Below, piece by piece: positions 1-5,408 of a stretch of DNA of 5,408 nucleotides. The stretch covers positions 1 through 5,408 of the forward strand of contig CAKSUQ010000041.1 of assembly GCA_934502625.1 (NCBI GenBank). Direction: 5' to 3'. The position numbers and the translations under genes are program-made. Source of the DNA: an uncultured Gemmiger sp. Lineage in GTDB: Bacteria; Bacillota; Clostridia; Oscillospirales; Ruminococcaceae. How positions within the stretch are numbered: position 1 is the first letter of the stretch; each line of letters opens with the position of its first letter. A model generated the notes under the pieces. That model ran no database searches, was not told the origin of the DNA, and saw nothing but the letters and a program-made list of their open reading frames with translations.

Positions 1-56
1 CGAGCTTTCCGCAACTGCCCATAAACGGGCAATAAAGGCAGCGCCGCCCCTCATCA

Positions 57-92
57 GTCACCTTCGGTGACAGCTTCCCCCGCGGGGGAAGC
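57..92. repeat. Two-hairpin palindromic element after leuD
   Basis: Two adjacent inverted repeats: GTCACC/GGTGAC around TTC (57-71), then GCTTCCCC/GGGGAAGC around a CGCG centre (73-92). The second is almost identical to the hairpin at 1871-1893 in the leuA-leuC spacer, so it is a repeated unit. It lies a few bases past the leuD stop codon, where it could protect the mRNA 3' end. GC-rich palindromes of this style are, from memory, dispersed in related gut Firmicutes; family membership was not checked. In bases 1-56 I see only a weak inverted repeat, TGCCC/GGGCA at 16-31, and no gene. Confidence 0.6.
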
Positions 93-98
93 CTTTTT
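73..98 (+). terminator. Possible intrinsic terminator for rightward transcripts
   Basis: Read on the plus strand, the GCTTCCCC/GGGGAAGC hairpin is followed directly by CC and TTTTT (94-98), the layout of an intrinsic terminator. It could stop a gene arriving from the left of the window and converging on leuD. Read on the minus strand, the same hairpin is followed by GCTGTCACC with no U-run, so it is not a convincing terminator for the leu operon. The T-run also overlaps the leuD stop codon, so it may be coincidental. Confidence 0.35.
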
Positions 99-579
99 AA
101 TCCTTCAAGCTATTCATCAACCCGCCCTTGGCGATGATGTTCTGGATGAACGGCGGGAACGGGGCGGCCTGAAAGGTCTGGCCGGTCGTCTCGTCGGTGA
201 TGACGCCGGTGTCAAAGTCGATACTGACCGTGTCACCCTCCGCAATCGCCTCGCTGGCGGCAGGACATTCCAGAATCGGCAGGCCGATGTTGATGGCGTT
301 GCGGTAGAAGATGCGCGCGAAGCTCTTGGCAATGACGCAGCTGATACCGGACGCCTTGATGGCAACGGGCGCGTGCTCGCGGGAGGAGCCGCAGCCAAAG
401 TTTTCGCCGCCAACCATGATGTCCCCTGCCTTGACGCGGGTGACGAAGGTCTTGTCAATGTCCTCCATGCAGTGCGACGCCAGCTCGGCAGCGCTCTGGG
501 TGTTCAGGTAGCGGGCAGGAATGATAACGTCGGTATCGATATTGTCGCCGTACTTAAAAACGGGGCCTTTTGCATTCAT
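97..579 (-). CDS. leuD: 3-isopropylmalate dehydratase small subunit
   Basis: This 160-residue protein is the small (swivel-domain) subunit of isopropylmalate isomerase, which with LeuC converts 2-isopropylmalate to 3-isopropylmalate in the cytoplasm. Visible motifs are [15 protein letters not shown] (11-25) and [15 protein letters not shown] (57-71), both diagnostic of the family, and later the [16 protein letters not shown] region (85-100). The length fits the short LeuD form of Firmicutes and archaea rather than the roughly 200-residue enterobacterial form. The start is fixed by GGGAGG at 588-593, 8 nt upstream of ATG; this site lies inside the 3' end of leuC, whose stop is only 3 nt away, suggesting translational coupling. 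The family also includes homoaconitase small subunits; neighbouring leuA and leuC favour leucine synthesis. Confidence 0.96.
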   Translation of the reverse strand: MNAKGPVFKYGDNIDTDVIIPARYLNTQSAAELASHCMEDIDKTFVTRVKAGDIMVGGENFGCGSSREHAPVAIKASGISCVIAKSFARIFYRNAINIGLPILECPAASEAIAEGDTVSIDFDTGVITDETTGQTFQAAPFPPFIQNIIAKGGLMNSLKD

Positions 580-582
580 AAC

Positions 583-1842
583 TCAAACCTCCCTGGGGTC
601 AGTGATGTAGCCGGTCAGTGCGCTGGCCGCCGCCGTGGCGGGGCTGGCGAGGTAGACCTCGGAGTCGACGTGACCCATGCGGCCGACGAAGTTGCGGTTC
701 GTGGTAGAGACGCAGCGCTCGCCCGCCGCAAGGATGCCCATATAGCCGCCGAGGCAGGGGCCGCAGGTCGGCGTCGAGACGATGCAGCCCGCGTCGATGA
801 AGGCCTCGGTGTAGCCGCGCAGGATGCACTCCTTGTAGACGGCCATCGTGGCGGGGATGATGATGCCGCGCACGCCCTTGGCAATGTGCCTGCCCTTCAG
901 AATCTCGTAGGCGGCCTCCATGTCTTCAATGCGGCCGTTCGTGCAGGAGCCGATGACGATCTGGTCGATCTTGATGTTCTTGCCTTCTTTGGCGAGGTGG
1001 GTGTTCTCCGGCAGATGCGGGTAGCTGACGGTCGGCTCCAGCGTATCGAGATCGATGGTGATGGTCTGCTCGTACTCGGCATCGGGGTCGGCCTCATACT
1101 TGACCCACGGGCGCTGACTGCGGCCCTTCAGGTATGCCTCGGTCACTTCGTCCACCGGGAAAATGCCGTTCTTCGCGCCGGCTTCGATGGCCATGTTGCA
1201 GATGCAGAGACGGTCTTCCATCGTCAGCGTCTTGACGCCCTCGCCGACGAACTCCAAGCTCTTGTACAGCGCACCAGAAACGCCGATCTCGCCGATCAGA
1301 TGCAGGATGACGTCCTTGCCGGTGACGGGCTTGTGCAGTTGACCCTTCAGCTCGACCTTGATGGCGGCGGGCACCTTGAACCACGCCATGCCCTTCGCCA
1401 TACCGGCGGCCATGTCGGTGGAGCCGACGCCCGTGGAGAATGCGCCCACCGCGCCGTAGGTGCAGGTGTGGCTGTCCGCACCGATGATGCAGTCGCCTGC
1501 CGTGACGATGCCCTTTTCGGGCAGCAGCGCGTGCTCGACGCCCATCTGGCCGACATCATAGAAGTTAAGGATGTCGTACTTGTCGGCGAACTCGCGGCAC
1601 TGCTTGGACTGGGTCGCGCTCTTGATATCCTTATTCGGGACGAAGTGGTCGAGCACGATGTTGACGCGGGTCTTATCAAATACAGAATCGAAGCCCGCCT
1701 TGTTGAACTCGTTGATGGCGACCGGGGTTGTAATATCGTTGCCGAGCACGATGTCGAGCTTGGCGTTGATGAGCTGGCCAGCGGTCACGCTTGCCTCGCC
1801 GCTGTGCGCGGCCAAGATTTTTTGGGTCATGGTCATGCCCAT
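583..1842 (-). CDS. leuC: 3-isopropylmalate dehydratase large subunit
   Basis: This 419-residue protein is the [4Fe-4S] catalytic subunit of isopropylmalate isomerase and acts in a complex with LeuD. The aconitase-superfamily signatures are present: [15 protein letters not shown] (121-135), [12 protein letters not shown] (297-308) and [10 protein letters not shown] (357-366). C300, C360 and C363 are the expected three cluster ligands. The length of about 420 fits the LeuC form that pairs with a short LeuD, matching the next gene. ATG at 1842 is chosen because GGAGG (1851-1855) lies 8 nt upstream; in-frame ATGs at codons 3 and 5 are too distant for that site. It is co-transcribed with leuA, after a 58-nt spacer containing a hairpin. 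No frameshift or missing key residue is seen. Confidence 0.97.
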   Translation of the reverse strand: MGMTMTQKILAAHSGEASVTAGQLINAKLDIVLGNDITTPVAINEFNKAGFDSVFDKTRVNIVLDHFVPNKDIKSATQSKQCREFADKYDILNFYDVGQMGVEHALLPEKGIVTAGDCIIGADSHTCTYGAVGAFSTGVGSTDMAAGMAKGMAWFKVPAAIKVELKGQLHKPVTGKDVILHLIGEIGVSGALYKSLEFVGEGVKTLTMEDRLCICNMAIEAGAKNGIFPVDEVTEAYLKGRSQRPWVKYEADPDAEYEQTITIDLDTLEPTVSYPHLPENTHLAKEGKNIKIDQIVIGSCTNGRIEDMEAAYEILKGRHIAKGVRGIIIPATMAVYKECILRGYTEAFIDAGCIVSTPTCGPCLGGYMGILAAGERCVSTTNRNFVGRMGHVDSEVYLASPATAAASALTGYITDPREV

Positions 1843-1870
1843 AGTGATTTCCTCCGTTTATCTTTCTCTT

Positions 1871-1893
1871 GGCTTCCCCCTGTGGGGGAAGCC
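1871..1893. repeat. Palindromic hairpin in leuA-leuC spacer
   Basis: A perfect 10-bp inverted repeat, GGCTTCCCCC/GGGGGAAGCC, with a 3-nt loop. It starts 7 nt past the leuA stop codon and ends 15 nt before the leuC Shine-Dalgarno site. In the leu transcript it is followed by AAGAGAAAG, not a U-run, so it should not terminate. It may stabilise the upstream or downstream mRNA or pause polymerase, changing the leuA:leuCD ratio. It differs from the hairpin at 73-92 essentially only in the loop, so the two are copies of one repeated element. Confidence 0.7.
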
Positions 1894-1900
1894 AAATCGG

Positions 1901-3568
1901 TTATTTATTGTTAATCGCACTCACCAACGCGCGGATGCCCGCCACGATAATATCGGTGTGGGTGCCGCAGCCCCAAGTCTCCTCGCCGGACGCCCATTTC
2001 AGGCCGACGTAGGAGCAAGCGCGGGAGTTCGTGTCGGAATCCAGCGCGTGCTCGCTGTAGTGAACCAGCGTGAAGTGCATCCCGCTCTGCTGCTCGATGG
2101 CCGTTGCCACGGCGTCCAGACGGCCGTTTCCGGTGGCCGCGCACTTGATCGTGCTGCCGCCGCTGGTGATGACGACGTTCGCCGTGATGCTGCCGTCCGA
2201 ATTCTGGATGAAGTGCGCGTCCGGCACATTGAGCGGATGGACGTGGTTGAGGTAGCTGTCCTCAAAGACGCCCAGCACCTCTTTCACGCTCAGCTCGCGG
2301 TGCTCGTGGTCGCTGACGTCCTTGACGCGGTAGCCAAGATCCTCGCGCATCTTCGGCGGCGGGTTGTAGCCGTAGTTCTGCTGCAGCAGGAAGCCGATGC
2401 CGCCCTTGCCGCTCTGGGAGTTGATGCGGATGACGTCGGCGTCGTAGGTGCGGCCAATGTCGTGCGGGTCAATGGGGATGTACGGGCAGGTCCACTGGTG
2501 GAGCTGCTTCTCTCTGCGCCAGGTCATGCCCTTGGCGATGGCGTCCTGATGGCTGCCGCTGAACGCCGCGAACACCAGTGCGCCCGCATAGGGCGTGCGC
2601 TCATAGACGTGCATCCGGGTGACACGCTCATAGACCTCGCAGATGGCGGGCATATCGCTGAAGTCGAGGTGCGGGTCTACGCCGTGGCTGTACATGTTCA
2701 TGGCCAGCGTGATGGCATCGACGTTGCCGGTGCGCTCACCGTTGCCGAACAGGCAGCACTCGATGCGCTGGGCACCGGCCAGGACGGCCAGCTCGGCGTC
2801 GGCAACGCCGCAGCCGCGGTCATTGTGCGGATGGGTAGACAAAATAACGCTGTCACGATATTTCAGGTGTTTGGAGCACCACTCGATCTGGTTGGCGTAG
2901 ATGTGCGGCATGCTCATCTCCACCGTGACCGGCAGGTTGATGATCATGGGGCGGTCCGGCGTGGGCTGCATGACGTCAAGGACGGCGTTGCAGACCTCGA
3001 CGGCGTATTCCGGCTCGGTGCCGGTGAAGCTCTCGGGGCTGTACTCAAACAGGAAGTTGCCCTCGTATTCCTCGCTCAGCTGCTTGACGAGCCTGGCACC
3101 ATCGACGGCGATCTTCTTGATCTCCTCCTTCGACTTTTTGAACACCTGCTCGCGCTGGGCGACGCTGGTGGAGTTGTAGAAGTGGATGATGGCGCGGGGC
3201 GCGCCCTTGACGGCCTCGAACGTCTTGCGGATGATGTGGTCGCGGCACTGGGTCAGGACCTGCACGGTCACGTCCTGCGGGATGCGGTTGCCGTCGATCA
3301 GGGTGCGCAGGAACTCATACTCGGTCTCGCTGGCAGCGGGGAAGCCGACCTCGATCTCCTTGAAGCCGATTTTGACCAGCATATCGTAAAATTCGAGCTT
3401 TTCCTCCAGGCTCATCGGCACGATGAGGCTCTGGTTGCCGTCGCGCAGGTCCACGCTGCACCAGGCCGGGGCCTGCTCGATATGGTCCTTCTGGGGCCAC
3501 TCATAGACATGGCCGGGCTCTACCGGCGGCGGATAATACCCTACACTGTACTTGGTTGCGTCCATCAT
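1901..3568 (-). CDS. leuA: 2-isopropylmalate synthase, type 2
   Basis: LeuA condenses 2-oxoisovalerate and acetyl-CoA to 2-isopropylmalate, the committed step of leucine synthesis, in the cytoplasm. From ATG 3568 it has 555 residues, typical of the type 2 family. The TIM-barrel catalytic domain shows WCSVDLRDGNQ (36-46; DLRDGN carries substrate and metal-binding residues), STHPHNDRGCG (244-254; metal-binding His-x-His) and LFGNGERTGN (273-282). SQSGKGGIGFLL (384-395) lies in the linker. The C-terminal part (about 450-555) resembles the LeuA dimer domain that gives leucine feedback inhibition. AAGGAGG at 3579-3585 lies 10 nt before this ATG; a second ATG follows at once (3565). The frame stays open to 3673, but that extension runs through the T-box terminator. 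A T-box leader and an SD-masking hairpin precede it. Confidence 0.96.
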   Translation of the reverse strand: MMDATKYSVGYYPPPVEPGHVYEWPQKDHIEQAPAWCSVDLRDGNQSLIVPMSLEEKLEFYDMLVKIGFKEIEVGFPAASETEYEFLRTLIDGNRIPQDVTVQVLTQCRDHIIRKTFEAVKGAPRAIIHFYNSTSVAQREQVFKKSKEEIKKIAVDGARLVKQLSEEYEGNFLFEYSPESFTGTEPEYAVEVCNAVLDVMQPTPDRPMIINLPVTVEMSMPHIYANQIEWCSKHLKYRDSVILSTHPHNDRGCGVADAELAVLAGAQRIECCLFGNGERTGNVDAITLAMNMYSHGVDPHLDFSDMPAICEVYERVTRMHVYERTPYAGALVFAAFSGSHQDAIAKGMTWRREKQLHQWTCPYIPIDPHDIGRTYDADVIRINSQSGKGGIGFLLQQNYGYNPPPKMREDLGYRVKDVSDHEHRELSVKEVLGVFEDSYLNHVHPLNVPDAHFIQNSDGSITANVVITSGGSTIKCAATGNGRLDAVATAIEQQSGMHFTLVHYSEHALDSDTNSRACSYVGLKWASGEETWGCGTHTDIIVAGIRALVSAINNK

Positions 3569-3576
3569 AATAAAAC

Positions 3577-3617
3577 TGCCTCCTTCAAAGCGTTCGGTTC
3601 GCGCTTTGAAGGAGGCA
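3577..3617 (-). promoter_or_regulatory. Perfect hairpin burying the leuA ribosome binding site
   Basis: In the leu transcript, 3617-3602 and 3592-3577 form a perfect 16-bp Watson-Crick stem with a 9-nt loop. The 3' arm contains AAGGAGG (3585-3579), the leuA Shine-Dalgarno sequence, paired with CCUCC in the 5' arm. The leuA ATG lies 8 nt after the stem. GUUUUAUUAU follows, so it could also be a second intrinsic terminator. The 5' arm can alternatively pair with the 3' arm of the T-box terminator (3639-3630 with 3613-3604, ten contiguous pairs including two G-U). That would free the binding site. The hairpin is directly visible; its role is inferred. Confidence 0.75.
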
Positions 3618-3622
3618 TACAT

Positions 3623-3661
3623 AAAACCGTCCCCCAAAGGCGAAAGACCTTTGAGAGACGG
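3623..3661 (-). terminator. T-box intrinsic terminator upstream of leuA
   Basis: RNA segment 3661-3648 (CCGUCUCUCAAAGG) pairs with 3640-3627 (CCUUUGGGGGACGG) across a UCUUUCG loop, giving 14 bp with two G-U pairs, followed by UUUU (3626-3623). Its 5' arm contains CUCUCA and CCGU, which also pair with the T-box side of the antiterminator, so the two structures exclude each other. It should form when tRNA-Leu is charged and stop transcription before leuA. Confidence 0.9.
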
Positions 3662-3902
3662 GAGCAAAATCAATGTTGCTGTACCCGCGGTACCACTCTC
3701 ATTGCTGTAAAACAGCCGCTCTGTACGATCAGCCCCTGGGCGAATCGCGCCTGCATGATAACGGTCAGGTTCCGTCCGCGCCTACCTGTCAGCGCGGCTG
3801 CTCCGGGGCCAGTATACAGCGCCTGCCATACCGCCTTGCACCGTCCGGCGGCTCTCTGAAATGGGCTCAGCTCTGCTTTTTCCCCTTCACTGCATTTGCA
3901 AT
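3623..3902 (-). promoter_or_regulatory. Leucine T-box leader (riboswitch)
   Basis: This untranslated leader senses uncharged tRNA. The conserved T-box motif reads GAGAGTGGTACCGCGGG (3700-3684). UGGU (3695-3692) should pair with the tRNA ACCA end, matching discriminator A73 of tRNA-Leu. The antiterminator is UGAGAG (3701-3696) with CUCUCA (3657-3652) and GCGGG (3688-3684) with CCCGU (3662-3658). In stem I, GUGA (3890-3887) faces GGAG (3804-3801) as a GA/kink-turn motif, then GGGG (3885-3882) pairs with CCCC (3808-3805). Directly above is CUG (3812-3810) followed by a purine, the expected specifier position, so leucine CUG is the likely specifier. The stem I distal motif AGAGAGC (3857-3851) with GGTGCAA (3842-3836) is also present. 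GGCG/CGCC around CGATT may be stem III. Class is near certain; the specifier register is less so, and a loop-E AGUA was not clearly found. Confidence 0.93.
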
Positions 3903-3908
3903 GGTCTT

Positions 3909-3937
3909 ATTTTAACGGATTTGGGCGGAAATGTCAA
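3909..3937 (-). promoter_or_regulatory. Sigma-A promoter of the leu operon
   Basis: A perfect TTGACA -35 box (3937-3932), a 17-bp spacer and TAAAAT as -10 (3914-3909) lie on the minus strand just upstream of the T-box leader. Transcription should start near 3902. Upstream of the -35, A/T-rich runs (about 3941-3960) resemble an UP element. No operator is evident, consistent with control mainly through the T-box. Confidence 0.88.
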
Positions 3938-4005
3938 GGGATATTTTGAGATTTTTTCAAGGGTGTGTTTTAAATGAAGCAACGATAGATGCTGAAGGAC
4001 ACCCT

Positions 4006-4091
4006 GTAGGGGCCGGGCATGCCCGGCCCGCGCGTGCAAGGACAGCGCCTGTCTGTGGGAAGGCTGCGGGCCGCACATGTGCGGCCCCTAC
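4006..4091. repeat. 86-bp double-palindrome element with terminal inverted repeats
   Basis: The ends are GTAGGGGCC (4006-4014) and GGCCCCTAC (4083-4091), a perfect 9-bp inverted repeat. Inside each end is a perfect palindrome: 18 bp at 4011-4028, centred on GGGCATGCCC, and 20 bp at 4068-4087, centred on GCACATGTGC. Outside the ends, ACAC (3999-4002) and GTGT (4093-4096) could extend pairing after a small internal loop. The unit lies between the divergent leu and plus-strand promoters and encodes no credible protein. It looks like a non-coding REP/MITE-like element. Neither palindrome is followed closely by a T-run, so it is a poor intrinsic terminator. Copies elsewhere were not checked. Confidence 0.75.
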
Positions 4092-4114
4092 CGTGTGCCG
4101 CTATTTTTACAGGG

Positions 4115-4143
4115 TTTTCTTTTTATTGTTTATATGATATACT
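4115..4143 (+). promoter_or_regulatory. Possible extended -10 promoter for the membrane-protein gene
   Basis: TGA-TATACT (4135-4143) fits an extended -10 element, one mismatch from TATAAT. A weak -35 (TTTTCT, 4115-4120) is 17 bp upstream; a better -35-like TTTACA at 4106-4111 is too far from it. Other -10-like hexamers (TATGAT 4133-4138, TATAGT 4144-4149) overlap, so the exact register is uncertain. A start near 4150 would give a leader of about 30 nt. Confidence 0.45.
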
Positions 4144-4180
4144 TATAGTGATTTTTGTTTAATCCCGAAAGGATTCATCT

Positions 4181-5368
4181 ATGCTTTACCAAAAATATAA
4201 ACCGCTGGCCGGGCGTGTGTACTGCGCGGGGCTGGCGCTGCTGCTGGTGTTGAGCGAGGTGTTCAGCTCCAACATTCAGTCCACGCTGCCGACTTTGAGC
4301 CGGGTGGCGCGGCTGGGGCTGACCGGCTGCGCCGTGCTGCTGCTGGCGGGCAAGATCCTGCTGCTGACCGAATACGAGAGTCGCTGGCAGAAGGTGCTGG
4401 CGGCTGTGGTGCTCGTCTACACGGCGTTCACGGCGTGGTACGGCGGCGACCAGTGGTTCTTCCTCGCCGCGCTGGTAGCGCTGGGCGCGAAGGACGTCGA
4501 CCTGCAAACCGCACTGCGGGTCTACCTTGCCACGGCGGTGGCCGGGCTGGTCTTTGTACAGGTTTTGCACTTTGCCACGCCGCTGATGCCCTACAGCTTC
4601 TACTGCCGCAATTGGGATTTCGGTTACGGCCACTACAACGGCTTCGGCGCACGGCTCGTGGGCGTGTTTTTCGCGTGGGGCTGGCTGCGGCACGACCGGA
4701 TGAAGGCCTTCGACTGGGCAGGTCTGGCCGCGCTGGCGATCTTCACCTACAAGGTGCCCGGCAGCCGGGGCGCGTTCGGCGGCATGGCGGTGCTGTTCGG
4801 GCTGTTTCTGGTGCAGAAATTTCTGCCGAAGCTGTTCGACAACAAAATCTTTTACGGGCTGGCGCTGGCGCTGCCCGTAGCGCTGGCGGCGTTCAGTCTG
4901 TACGCCGGGTACGTCTACAACCCCGAATGGCCGTATGAGCGGATGGCGCTGCTGCTGCTGAGCATCGCGCTGTCGGGGCGGTTTGAGATTTGGCACAATG
5001 TGTTCTGGCAGGCGCCGATCTCGCTGCTGGGCGGCCTGTCCACCGACGGCGACGAGCACCACGCCATCGACAATACGTTTTTGGCCGTGCCGATGAACAA
5101 GGGCATTCTGGGCGCGATTTTGGTTGCGGCAGTCTTTCTGCTGCTGCTGTGGCGGCTGGCGAAGAAGCGCCGCAGCACCGAGGTCATCTGCCTTGTGGCA
5201 CTGACGCTGTATCTGTTCATGGAGAACAAGCCGTTCTTGGTGTCGGCCAACCCGTTTTTGCTGATGCTGCCGGTGGTGTTTTTCGGCGGTGGCGAAAAAG
5301 CACAAGGAAAAAACGCTGACAGCAGTTTGATAAATCGGAATTTGTCAAAGAAACTTGATGACAATTAA
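4181..5368 (+). CDS. Wzy/O-antigen-polymerase-like polytopic membrane protein
   Basis: A 395-residue, very hydrophobic protein with about 11-12 likely membrane segments (for example around 11-28, 44-62, 72-87, 92-103, 112-131, 157-169, 178-190, 199-213, 223-245, 308-326, 334-347 and 356-369). The motif order resembles Gram-positive polysaccharide repeat-unit polymerases: GYGHYNGFG (148-156), GSRGAFGG (194-201), LSGRFEIW (264-271), AIDNTFL (295-301) and a late ENKPFLVSANPFL (348-360). Such proteins join lipid-linked oligosaccharide units on the outer face of the membrane; substrate cannot be told. AAAGGA (4168-4173), 7 nt upstream, supports ATG 4181. The gene diverges from the leu operon and probably leads a rightward unit. 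The hydrophilic tail (about 372-395) is encoded by much more AT-rich DNA than the rest. Another O-antigen-ligase-type membrane protein is possible; the fold class is more certain than the reaction. Confidence 0.7.
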   Translation: MLYQKYKPLAGRVYCAGLALLLVLSEVFSSNIQSTLPTLSRVARLGLTGCAVLLLAGKILLLTEYESRWQKVLAAVVLVYTAFTAWYGGDQWFFLAALVALGAKDVDLQTALRVYLATAVAGLVFVQVLHFATPLMPYSFYCRNWDFGYGHYNGFGARLVGVFFAWGWLRHDRMKAFDWAGLAALAIFTYKVPGSRGAFGGMAVLFGLFLVQKFLPKLFDNKIFYGLALALPVALAAFSLYAGYVYNPEWPYERMALLLLSIALSGRFEIWHNVFWQAPISLLGGLSTDGDEHHAIDNTFLAVPMNKGILGAILVAAVFLLLLWRLAKKRRSTEVICLVALTLYLFMENKPFLVSANPFLLMLPVVFFGGGEKAQGKNADSSLINRNLSKKLDDN

Positions 5369-5401
5369 GTGATAGTATTGCAGAAATGACAATCTGAAAT
5401 T

Positions 5402-5408
5402 GAGGAGA
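5402..5408 (+). promoter_or_regulatory. Probable ribosome binding site of a gene beyond the window
   Basis: GAGGAGA at the window edge, 33 nt after the stop of the polymerase-like gene, is a good Shine-Dalgarno match with room for a start codon just outside. I see no terminator between the two, so the genes may be co-transcribed. The start codon is not in view. Confidence 0.4.

Noticed and set aside
31..50. Weak hairpin followed by UUUAUU on the minus strand as a leu operon terminator
   Set aside because: The best stem is only about 4 bp including a G-U pair, too weak to call. The operon may continue, for example to leuB, left of the window.
67..1914. 615-codon open frame on the plus strand, opposite leuC and leuD
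   Set aside because: It mirrors well-recognised genes on the other strand. GC-rich codon choice removes antisense stops, and the translation is repetitive A/D/G/V-rich with no domain or good start site.
1571..3859. 762-codon open frame on the plus strand, opposite leuA and its leader
   Set aside because: It is antisense to leuA and continues through the T-box RNA. It has no recognisable domain and no ribosome binding site; it is a composition artefact.
3673..3915. 80-codon plus-strand frame within the T-box region
   Set aside because: It is antisense to a structured leader RNA and is explained entirely by the T-box.
3887..4078. 63-codon minus-strand frame across the leu promoter and palindromic element
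   Set aside because: It spans the promoter and a non-coding repeat, and the peptide shows no coding character.
4006..4091. Double palindrome as a CRISPR fragment or tRNA-like gene
   Set aside because: There are no evenly spaced direct repeats and no tRNA cloverleaf; the symmetry is purely inverted.
4175..5305. 376-codon open frame on the minus strand, opposite the membrane protein
   Set aside because: It is Q/R/H-rich with no family features, while the plus-strand frame has membrane segments, motifs and a proper ribosome binding site.

Overview
The window looks like part of a GC-rich Firmicute genome. The best guess is a gut Oscillospiraceae/Ruminococcaceae member of the Faecalibacterium-Gemmiger-Subdoligranulum kind. 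This is inferred from GC-rich coding sequence, AAGGAGG-type ribosome binding sites, a T-box leader, a consensus sigma-A promoter and short GC-rich palindromes between genes. The genus itself is a guess.

The left two thirds (about 97-3937) is a leucine biosynthesis operon on the minus strand, read right to left. It starts with a consensus promoter (3909-3937), followed by a T-box leader (about 3623-3902) with a probable CUG leucine specifier, a T-box motif and a classical antiterminator/terminator pair. The genes are leuA (2-isopropylmalate synthase, type 2), leuC and leuD (large and small subunits of 3-isopropylmalate dehydratase). LeuA condenses 2-oxoisovalerate with acetyl-CoA to 2-isopropylmalate, and LeuCD isomerises this to 3-isopropylmalate. 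leuB, the next step, is not in the window. leuC and leuD are only 3 nt apart, while leuA and leuC are separated by 58 nt containing a palindromic hairpin. A near-identical hairpin follows leuD.

The most notable structure lies between the T-box terminator and leuA. A perfect 16-bp hairpin (3577-3617) buries the leuA Shine-Dalgarno sequence. Its 5' arm is also complementary to the 3' arm of the T-box terminator, which would be free only when the antiterminator forms. The leader could therefore couple transcriptional and translational control of leuA in one switch. This is a prediction from base pairing.

The region 3938-4180 between the divergent units holds an A/T-rich stretch behind the leu promoter, an 86-bp element made of two perfect palindromes inside terminal inverted repeats (4006-4091), and a plausible extended -10 promoter. 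That promoter would drive a plus-strand gene (4181-5368) for a 395-residue polytopic membrane protein with the motif pattern of Wzy/O-antigen-polymerase-like proteins. Base composition falls sharply near 5300, inside the 3' end of this gene. The window ends on a Shine-Dalgarno-like GAGGAGA, so another plus-strand gene probably starts just beyond it.
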